DNA of 64,000 bases. Origin: Zhengitettix transpicula (Eukaryota; Arthropoda; Insecta; Orthoptera; Tetrigidae). The translations under genes were made by a program, and so were the position numbers. Positions 12,501 through 24,500 of the stretch are shown piece by piece (the stretch's first letter is position 1; each line of letters starts with the position of its first letter). The notes beneath the pieces were generated by a model that was given only the letters and a program-made list of their open reading frames with translations, was not told where the DNA came from and did no database searches. The stretch is taken from the NCBI GenBank assembly GCA_037074705.1, contig CM073590.1, positions 120,829,600-120,893,599 of the forward strand. The letters run 5' to 3'.

Positions 12501-15500
12501 ATTACTTTCAGACAAAAGTTACTCGATTTGTTGTAGTATTTCGTTACCCAGTCACCTGCCTCAACAATTGAAAAAGAGATGCACCCAACAATGGGACAGC
12601 AAATACTACTGACAACAGAGCCAGGAAAAGTGAAACGAGTTACTTCTACCTCAAAATGAATGTGAACATTGTATTAAGTAATGACCACAGAAATTGAGCT
12701 CACAGTCACCATGTGAAAATGTGTTTTCATAAAGAAAAGTAAGAACATTTATAAATTTATATATAAGTTGTGAATGTCATTTTATAGTTATATTCTATTA
12801 TTATTGCCTAATTAATTATTGAAAACCCGAATTTTAATGCTAAAATCATGCGAAATGCATTCAATATAACATTATAATTACTACAGTCCGTATGCTTTCA
12901 ATGGTTTAAAACGTCTTACCAATCTACAAAACTAGCAAGAACAAACATGACCCTGATAGCTACAGATCCATAAGCCTACTGTCCACTTCAGCCAAGCTAC
13001 TAGAGAAGGTGATCCTCACTAGACTACAAGAATACATACACGAACATGACGTTATACCATTTCATCAGTTTGGGTTCATACAGTCACACTCGACTACTCA
13101 CCAACTCATCAGACTAACAGAGACGATTGAAAAGGGATTGGAAGAGATGAAATACACTGCAGCAGTCTTTCTAGATCTGGAAAGAGCATTCGATAAGGTT
13201 TGGCTGGAAGGACTCTTGCATAAAATGATTAAATTAAACATTCCGGATTACATAATAAAAACTATAGACTTGCTGACCGACAGGACGTTCAGAGTAAGAA
13301 TCAATGCATCACTATCTAGCATCAAAACAACAAAAGCAGGAGTTCTCCAAGGGAGCCTATTGGGACCAACCTTGTTCAACCTCTACGTACACGATGTGCC
13401 CACAATGAACGACTCAACGCTGGCCATGTTTGCCGACAACACCGCGATACTAGCACAGAGCGACAAAATAGAAAATGCAGTTCAACACCTTCAAAATGCA
13501 GTAAATGTAACGTGTGATTGGTATAAAAAATGGAAAATAAAAATTAACAGTACTAAATGCCAAGCAAATATGTTCACACTCAACTACCGACACTTCGACT
13601 GCACAATAATGAAATATCATGAAATCCAAAGTACTCAGCGATAAAGTATCTAGGGGTCCGCCTAGATGCAAAACTCAACTGAAGATACCACATCCATAAA
13701 AAACTAAATCTGAGCTACGCAAGACTCTCTGCTCTACCTCCTGATCAAGCGAAAATCTCATCTCCGAGTTGAATCCTCGTTCCTAATTTATAAATCGATT
13801 CTCCGACCCATTCTTACCTACGCCTGCCCAGCTTGGAGAAAACTTCAAACCATGCAGAATAAAGTGCTACGTATTGCAATTAACAGCCCGCGATCATACG
13901 AAACATTCAAATACACCAAGAATTAAAGGTTCCACTTATAACAAATTACATCCACAGCCTAAGCAGTAACTTTTTCAAAAATATAGTGAAGTGTAAAAGT
14001 GCAAAGAAATTAAATCTAGGACAAAAAAACACCCATAAAAGACTCAAACGAAACCTTCGACAAGACTTACACAAATAATTGTCAACCTGTAAATACCTTA
14101 ACTCAATGTAATCAGCCAGAGGTGTGAAATATTCACTCCAAATACTCTTAGCCATATGATTTCTTATTATATCATAGCAGTGAATTGCATTTTACTTGCA
14201 GAACCTGCTAAATAAAGTTAAAAAAAAAGTTCGTGTTCTGTGACTTCATTGCATTCCTGTTGCACCAAGTGGGTATTTGGTGGCTGTGGGTATTTTAATA
14301 TGTAAAAATACCCTTATAATGTATAAAATTTTCCAAGATGTAACTAATCGCGCACCACAATATCTCTCAAATAATTTTTCATCTCGCTTATCAATGAATT
14401 AACCATTTACGTTTCGCAGAATATTATACGATAATTCGTTTTGGATTATTGCTAATGCAGCAGTCAAGTCGTCTATAATAGACAAAACACCTCAGGCTAA
14501 TTAAAAGTTACGGAGATCGTAATTGTTAACTGTAAGTATGCATAGATGCCTGTCCGTGAAAAAGTAAATGAAGCACTAGATGTTTAGTACATATAGAATC
14601 ACTTACGTTAACAATCTAAACTTTAAATAATTTTAACCAATTAGCTACGCTGTGATATAAAGCAAAGTGTTACCATTATTCTTACAGAATGTGGTACCCC
14701 TTCGAGGCGGCACCGGGTTGTTGGAGGCCATGTGGCAGAGCTCAACGAGTATCCGTGGATCGCTGCATTGTACAAGAAAGGCAAATTCTTCTGTGGCGGG
14801 ACTTTGATATCCAGACTACACGTTCTAACGGCTGCTCACTGTTTATATGGGTCAGTAAACAACCAACATCAATTTTTAGTGTGGCACTTACTGAATAGTC
14901 TTTACTCATTAGTGCTCAAAAACTTATCAATATATCAGTATTTCCGTTTCAGAATGTTAGAAGACCCCAATATGGTCGTTAAATGGTTTTCAATTTAAAT
15001 AATAATAGTCTCAAGATTTTCATTAGATTAATCGGCATATGGTCTCCAAGTTGGGCGCTTTTATATACATACTAGCAGAGTTGCCGGCGTTGCCTCGGTA
15101 TTTCCTTAAATGAGCCCAGAGAAGTGATTTCTATAACCCAAATTCAACAAGTCTCAGTTGTTTACTCTTTACTTGTATATAACGGCCTTTCACCCACTTT
15201 CTCCACCACCCCAATACCAGTAGACTAAACTACAGCATACCTGGCATAGTGAATATCATAATTCAGCTCATTGACTTCTATAACCCTGGATTTGACACTA
15301 TTTTTCTTTGTTTCGCGTTATTTTTATGTTTTATGTAATTCCCTCCCTTAGTGGTACTGCCTTTCCTTGTTGTAAGGGATTGAAACTGTACAATAAAAAC
15401 GTTTCAAGAAAAAATTCTATTAATCTGAAAAGTAATTATTCGATGCTAGAAACAGCCGTTTTGGCATGTTTTTAAATTGCAGCCTGGTTCACCAGAATCA

Positions 15501-18500
15501 CCAGAATCGTTTCATCAGAATCGGATGAATTGTTTAGGAACGTATACGGGACACACACAGACAGACATTTATATATATTGTAATAATCAAAATAAATTTT
15601 ATTGATTTAAATTAAAATAAACCCCACGCTGGAGCACAAAATATAATAATCAAAATTATTTACAAATTACTTAATTAGATATTAAAAGATGAGAAGCCTT
15701 ACGTTATAAACAAATTAAATGTTAAAATGAAAGGATTTTAAATGAAAACAAGAATTTAAAATGTAACAAAACTAATTTAATAAAACAAATTTTATCGCTG
15801 TTGAAATTTTTAAGTTGATATTGTTGTGCCACGGCTTAATTTTCAAGGCAGCCTATCGGACCTCCAATAAAGATAGTTACATATTGATAATTTAAATCTT
15901 ACGAGGCAAAATATTCCTCACTTAAATTATTATTATTTTAAATGAAATGATTGAAATGCGAAATCTGACGATAATTATATCTACACTATAAGGTTTACAA
16001 TTAATAAAATTCCTTTTTGTCTACTTTACGCTTTATCTGTTCATCTGGGCTCGACCACACTTGATTCTTTAAACACATCACAAAAAGGCCATATTTCACT
16101 GAATTTAAATATGTTATAGTTATCAAACACAAATCACTTTCTGCTCCTACCTGTTGATAACGTTGTTTGAACAATCACCGTTGATAGCTTTGTTCTCCAA
16201 AACTTTGATAATTGCATGAATATGGCAATAGACGAAATATTCCAAACTATTGACTTGTAATTCCAAAACCCAAGGACTTTTAATATAACATTTCTCTGCT
16301 TCCTAAACACACTTGCTCAATCGTGGTACCAGGAACTCTGAATACGGACTTCTCAAAACACACCGTTCGTCATCCTGGTCCAAGCAACTCTGAATAGATC
16401 TGAACAATGCAACTCGGTCAAGCAAGCCTTATAAGCTCCACATTCTTGCAGACTATCCCCAAGCTTTATGAAATGGCCTCATATTCACGCCGCCGATAAT
16501 GAGAACAGTAAGACCCCATTCATCAAATAATTACATATTCGTAATTACCACAATATTGTAATAAATACAAAAGATTAATTAATTAATTAAACAATTTATT
16601 AAACAAAAGATTACTTAAATGAATTTACTTCAATAGTTGACCACGTTGGTGAAACAATATTCCGAGAATCGAATGGTTGGTTAATGAATTAATTATATAT
16701 TATTTAAACAAGAAGGATTTCAAAATAATTAATAAATTCTTTAAACTTTACAACACAATTACTTTTATTCAGGGAAAATTACAAATTCTCGACGTGATTA
16801 TTTACATTTGAAGTTTTTCAAATTTATATATTTTAACAACTCTTTTCTGAGGGTCATTTATTTGGGCCTTCTAAGTAAAGAACCAACCGTTACATTTACA
16901 TTACACAAATCAAATTCCTTTACAACCTTACAATTTAAACAATCAAAAAACGTGACATCGAAATCTGACGATTCTATCTTTAGTTATCGTTTACAAAACT
17001 TTATCAAATTTCTTTGTACTTACAAACATCTGCTGGTACCAGGCTTAAACTTTCTTGGGCTCAGGCGCACCTCACAATTCACATTAAAAAGGCCGTGAAA
17101 TCACTGAATTTAAATTTATTAAAGAAACACTGTTGAACCTTTTGGATCTCTCGACTGGAAACTGCTACTCGTTCCGGATTAATGGTTAGACAGACTGTTA
17201 CAAATTGTCTCGCTGTGAAATTGGTGACGGCTACTGTACTTATTGGCTTTTACGCCTTTTCCTCTCCGTTTTGAACTAAGGTTCCCACATGCCGAGGCAC
17301 CTCGGCTAGTTTTGAGAGGTGTATGTTCCGGGGTCGCAGACGTTGGGCATACGGTAAGAGTTGTCCGCTATTCCTATTGGAGTAGTCGGCCAGCTGCCTC
17401 CTAAACTGGTCGAGACATGGAGAAGGGAATGCTGCGACCCCACAGCAAACTCCTCTCCCGCTACCGGAAGGGCGTGGGATAAGTACCAAATGCCCGACCT
17501 ACCTGATGCAGGTTTTCTAGGGTTTTTCCCTGCATCACTTTTAGGCCAATTGCCGGGTAGGATTCTTAAACCATAGCCCGGGGGCCCTAGTTAACCCTTG
17601 GCTGCCTTCTACTACCTTACCGCATCCCCCCTTTCAAAACCCTTCCTATGCTATTAAAGGGGAGTTGCCAGATCGTGGATTACCCTCATGTAGCCTATTA
17701 CCCAAAAAAAAAAAAAAAAAAAATGTAACTTTATTCGATGAATTTATGTGTCCAAAACTTTTTACTCAATTGTAACTTGCAACCTTTCCGGATGTATCTG
17801 TCCGCAACTGTGTCCGCCGTCCGACTGCCGTTTCAAAAGCGTTAGCGCCCAACAAAGGTCGCCTTTAATATTCGTCCGATAACAATCCACCATAAATATC
17901 CAATTATCAAAATCACTAATGGCCTCTAATTAGTATTCCAATGTATATATATATATATATATATATATAATGTAATGATCAGACTTTATTACTATATATA
18001 AAAAAAACTTTATTTCATATTTATAAAAGTACATTAAAAAATATTATTGAGCGCCAGCAGATATACATATAGTCTGCAAAATTAAATTATCATTAACTCC
18101 GGCTTGGTTATAAAATCATCCTTCTCAACAGGCTCGGTAGCTATTCAAGAACAGAGCCTATTTCCGTACTGTGTAAAAAAAATTCAACTTTTGAAGGCAC
18201 TTTACAGAAATGGTGATCCTTACTTTAACTTGTGGCGTCAGCCGACTTGCAGTGGATCACTGGTCTTGTAGTAAGCAGCACACGATCTCCTTCTTCGGCC
18301 TCCCCGCGATGGACGTCTTTCCAAAAACTTTTGTTGGCTACCGCTCGCCAAATCTTCCACCCTCACCTCTTTCACTCCACCTTCAGTCCTCTATCTCTCG
18401 GTCTGCCTGCGTCTGTCCACTTTCACCCGGGTTCGGAGTATATATTCGTACTCCGCCCTCCCCCAAACGATGCAAAAAAAGGGACGCGTACCCGCGGCTT

Positions 18501-21500
18501 CTTGGGGCCTCTCGGGCAGGCACACGTGCACGTTTAATTTATTCCTTCTCAGGCCCGCGGACACAAGGGCGGGCACTTACCGATGTTATTCACTACATAC
18601 AGATATATATATACAAATATATATATATCTGTGAGTGTGTGCGTGTGTGTTTGTGTCATACACAAAATACAAATGAAAGATATAATTCGTTCTCAATTAT
18701 TTTTTTAATAAAAAAACAAGTTAATGACATAAAGTAAAATATATGCGCCAGTCATGAGACTATCAGACCGATGTTGGTGATTAAATCGTGTTCAGGCTCG
18801 TAGGTCCGCTTGAACCGAGACGACTGCCAGACTATCATTTTACATGAATCATTTTGTATAATCATTTTTGTATTAACACGTTATCAGTGTGTTGATTCCC
18901 CTTCAGTTTTAATCCAGATTTGCTTCGACAATGGCAGACACAATAATCAACAATACCCGTTGTGGCGCGAGAAACTGAGACTGACCACTACCCCACAGCA
19001 GGCCAAACCCACCCAAGGGTTAAAAATCAATCCCCGAAAAAAGTTGATATTTACTTCACAGCTACGAGCGTCTAGCATGAAGAAGATACCCTTGATTTTT
19101 AGAGTAACGAAGTGTGATGGCGTCCCTCGGCATGGACGACCAACTCAGATCTGGATCTCGTTGTTCTGTTTCAAGTTGAAACACACTTGGTAGAAGCATC
19201 TGGTATTAAATTCAAAAACATTCCTTTCTTTCTCGCGATAAAATAATTCAATTGGCTTATCATCTCCCTTCATTTAACTATAACTGAATTAACCGGAACC
19301 AGATGACGTCGTCGTATCGTCTTCAGATCGGTGACGTGTCAGCGTTATTTGATTCCAGGATTGGATGTGAACGGCTAGCTGGTTTTCGTAAAACCGAAAC
19401 CATTGTTCATATAATAGCCGGCAGCATCCCCTGAAGGGGTAACACCGATAGGCCTCACAGCTGTAGATTTTATTATCTTTTTTGCTGTTTCCAATGTCTG
19501 TTCTCCAGCTGTCACGTGACGAAAGCCAAAAGGGTCAAATAAAATAGACTCCTCTTGCCTATTATTGAATAAAACGCGCCTTAGCCATTATAATTTTGGA
19601 AGTGTATTAGATACAACTGTTTAAATTGATTACCAAGAAATTTCAAAACGTGTACACAATATTCTTCTTTTAATCAAATTGTTAATCGTCGCAATAAAAT
19701 TCTACTGTTTTTATCCATTCCTGATACTGGCAAACAAAACTGTATATTTGATTCCAACAACTGGTCTATAGGAAAGATAAAATTTTCTGACTCTGGGAAA
19801 GTTAATCCAAAATCCCTATGAAACTTTGGAAATCTAATACACAATAATAACAAACCATTCTTCTTGTAAACATGGTGGAAGAAACTCATTGAATTGTATT
19901 ACTGTTAATTTGGTTTTGTGCATTTTTATGCCAAGCAAGCCATTCAATATGATGTCACTCATTATCTAGCAGATTTCTCATATTTTATTCCGAATGTTTA
20001 TATTCTGATCAAGATCATCAAATTAAAAAAAATCGGATTTATAGACATTTTCCAGTGATAATGGCAACTCCGATTTGGTATTCCTATTGGAATATCCTGG
20101 TTTGGAAGGTTTTGAGTTGGTGTTCAATTAAGCTCTTTGGCTTGTTTTTATGTCTTTGAATAATGAAATTATCAGAAAATGAATTAACTGCGCAAACAGT
20201 AAAAACTCAATCTTCTTCGTGATTATTCGTTGGGATCAGGCCTATCTTAAACTCAGAATAAATTGCACGCTGAAATATTTTCGGATTCTTGCTTCTGCTC
20301 AACATTACGAATGATTACAAGCTGACATCTTAATTTCAGGTTCTCGCCTCTGGAAATTCGCGTGACTCTGGGCGAGCATGATCGGAACTCTACTGACGAA
20401 AGCCTGACCGCAGAGCGCGCTGTGGCTGGTTACTTCCGACACAGGAACTTTTCCATATTTACGTTCAACAACGACATAGCGCTGCTGAGACTCGACAAAC
20501 CCGTGGACTTCGGTGCGAGCATCCGACCAGCGTGTCTGCCACTCAACAGTAAATGAAAAATCGTTTAATTGTATTGTAAATATCAAAAACTCTTGACTAA
20601 AAATTCTCATAATTTGCCATATATATATAAAACGAAGTAAAAATGCAAAATATAAAACGTCTGTGTTTAAAGTACACTAATTACATAAATAAATACCGAA
20701 CCTACAGTGTTAAATTAAGTACAACAAAATAAATTTAAAAATGAAAAAATTTACGTCTGATTGCTAATAATGAATAAGAAAGTTCGCCAATTCAGACAAA
20801 AAGTGATAATATAAATACTACACAACGATTCTTGTCCATTTCGCCAGGTGCGAAGAAGAGCCGAGAGCGACACAACTGCACTGTCAGTTGACAAAACTCC
20901 ACAAGTGCAGTTGTGTCGCTCTTGGCTCTTCTTCGCACATGAGGAAAGGGACAAGGATCCCAGAAACGTTGTGCGGTATTTAGGTTATCACTTTTTTTTA
21001 TCTGAATTGGCTAACTTTCTTATTCAATACAAAATATATTTGTTTAACTTTTCATAATGATAATTCTATGTTTTAAAGCTATTTATAAGTATCAGATTCA
21101 GCCATTATTTATATAAAATTATTTTTAAAGTTTAAATAAAGTTGGTCTCCGAGACCCTATACATTGTACTGAGCTACTGATATTTTTCTTAAATTTAGGG
21201 ATATGGTGTCTAATCAGCAGGACATCCACTTCTTAATTTTAGAGAATAACTATTGGGAATAATGTTTGTGTCAAACATTTCTAAGGCAAACTAAATCAAT
21301 GTTAATCTTTAAAACCGTTCAAGTATCTACTCCAATGAAGTTGTTTAAATATAAATTAAAACCTCAATTCTAACACATTACTACATTAAAAAATATTTTC
21401 TGGGTTATATTAATTATTTTTGGGCAGAGTATTGGTATATTTTAGGGATATATTTACAGATTAGGGGTTTTAAACAGTTGCAATTCCATAAAAACGTTCA

Positions 21501-24500
21501 TGCCAAAGTAGGTTGACTTCTTGACTGAAGCATTACGGATGCGCTAATTTACATAACTAAGTTCTAGTGAGAACTATATATAGAAATTAAAATATAAAAC
21601 GTTTGTGTTAAAAGTAAAATAATTAGATAAATAAGTAGCAAAATAAAAGACATAAATGAGTGCTAAATAAATAACTCATAACGTGACAGCAATCTTTGTT
21701 GCTTTCGTCAGGTGATTCAAGTCAAGGAAGAGCCGTAAGAACAACATATCTTACGGTTCTTCCTTTATTTTAAACCTGACGAAAGCAACAAGGAGTTTAG
21801 AACCGTTGTGTGGTATTTATTTATAAGTATACAGTATATAGTAGGAAAATTCATGGAACATAAATACGTCCGTGTTGCAGATGAGGCGAACTACACAGAT
21901 CGGATGGCGATCGTGACTGGTTGGGGCCGCGTGGAGGAGAAGAAGCCTCTTTCCAACACCCTCAGAAAGGTGGCAGTCCCCATCATGTCTATGGAGGAGT
22001 GTCGCAAGACAGGTTACTCTACCAGCAAGATTACGGATAACATGATGTGTGCCGGGTACCAGCAGGGGGAGCACGACGCCTGTCAGGTAAACCAAACTTA
22101 ACAGAAAATTCACTTGGGAAAAAATTAATAACTCGTAATTATTTTAACCTATAGGAAATAAATGTTTCTTTATTAAAATTCAGAGTTTGTTGGAACTTCC
22201 TGTAAGAAGGGTAAACAGATTTGGTTCGCAGAAGTTTTCTGGTGATCTAGTTTTGTTTGATTACTGTTCTATTTAATTTTTTAAAATCAATTGTGAATTC
22301 TGTTATATCCAGAACAATTACAATTTATTTAACCCCCTTATAAATTTATTTAATATAATTTACTTTGCTCCAGCAGAAAAATTATTTTTTCAGAAAAATT
22401 AAACCAAGCGAGGAAACACAGTTTTGTTTTTCTTTCTATACTTGTTTATTCGTGCTCATTCGAAATGTACCTATGTAAAAAATAGCTGCAACGAATAAAT
22501 ATGGTTATAAAGGTAAAGGAACTTCGATAAATCATTACAGAAAGTCACTTCACTTAACGATTAAAATAGGAAATTAAACTAAAAAGAATACCGGTAATAA
22601 TACTGTAAACAACATAAATTATAATCATTTTAAGCCCACTCAGCTAAAATACGTTACGTTTTTAAACTGATTATTAAATACTTAAAATTAAAACTAATTT
22701 TTTAACTAATTAAAACTTAATACTAATTACGTCAATTTAAATACATTTAAATTAACAAGAAAAATTGCTCATATATATAATATTAAATAAACACTAATAT
22801 ATTTTTCATTAGTTAAATTTTTTTATGTTATTTCTGTTGATAATTGCAAAGGTATGGGCGATTGTTAAATTCTGGGAGTGATTAAAATAAAATTCAGTAT
22901 AAATTAACGTAGCTGTCTTAATATAATAATACACGTTTAATAAATTTTACGTGGCCGTAATAAAATATTAAAATCTTTTAAAATGATCAACCATAACGTC
23001 TTCAACATTCACCAGGTAATAAATACATTTCCATTTTTAAATTAATTACTGACATCTTACTTACAATATTCCTTTTTGTGTATGTTCATAACCATTTAAT
23101 ATGCGAAACAAAAATATTATATTGTAACAACGTATAAATGTCTCTTCACTTCGATTTCACATTATGAGAAGTTAGTTTCTCTCAGGACGACAAATGTCTT
23201 ATCTTCATTTATGTGTGCGAGTAGAAGAGAAATAAATAACGTTGTAGTTAAATGAATAAAAAATAATCAATTTACATATTTAATTCCCTGATAAGTTACA
23301 AAATTGCAAACTTCTTGATGTAATTTTTTTCCAATATTTTGCCGATACCAAGTACATTTTAATGGTAATAAAATTTACAACTCGGTTCCAATTAAAGCTT
23401 AATAAGGACATACATTTCAGTTGTCAAATATCAAATGTTTTTAGTTTGGTGAATTTAGTTACTATGATTTTTTTTATGAAAATTTGTGTACGATTCTAAG
23501 TAGAACTGCATTTTTACGACAGACTACTGAGTAAAAACGAGAAACGAACACAAAGCAATTACGAGGCAAACTTCGGGAACAAATTGTGTTTGTGTTCTAT
23601 GTGAAGAACGGTAATTTACATTACCATTATATTGAAAAGCTTCGTGTTATTTATAGACACACGAGCTTTTGAGACAACTATTTAAAATATCAAAAATGCT
23701 GGTAACTTCTGATCATAAAGTGTAAAATATAAATTCAAATAACGGTCCCATATATTTATTGTTAAAAATCGAGCTTTCGGCACATGGTGCCATTAACGTC
23801 TGAAAAATTATATATAATTAAATATATTTATGTCATTTCAACCTGCCATATTAATTCCAAGATTAATAACACCATCCATTAAATATTCATAGAAATTGTT
23901 AAAAAATTATTTGCAACTAACAATTGTTACAAATACTCTAAACATAATTACAGCAACTAAGTTGATGAAGAAAATTTAGTGTAAATTATAAAGATGATAA
24001 CTATATTTAAAATATTACAATTATAATGTAGACGATTGCGAGTTAAATATAAGTTAGAAAACCTTTAAACAAAAAAATAGGATTTTAAGTCATATTTATG
24101 AAAATATTGTAAATTTAATACAGTACAGAAACATCTAGAATATAAATATCACCGTTTTCTACAGTTACGACAGTATCAATACAGTTTCCATCTTAATATA
24201 ATTTAATATTTTGCACTCTGTGTTATTTCTCCATAACATTTCAATATGCTTTTATAATTATTGTTAGGGCATTTTCAATCATTTTTATTTGCAAAAATAT
24301 TTTTATATGTTTTATGTATATTCAGTGGAGGTTAGTATCAATTTTGTAATTAATATGACAGGTACAACTAACCTATAAATAAATGTAATTATATATTACT
24401 TTTCAGATGATAATTGTATAATGTGCCGAAAGCTTGGCATGAATTATATCAGAAGTTATCATTTAATTGTATTTCCATAAAATGTTTCAAATACTTCTAA

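Noticed and set aside
18870..18930. ACACGTTATCAGTG as a copia-type LTR/primer junction
   Set aside because: No matching LTR end or second LTR was found nearby and no copia protein motif is present.
21808..21880. Open frame extending exon 5 upstream from a Met at 21808
   Set aside because: It would start inside the foldback element, and splice phase with exon 4 fits exactly at 21881.
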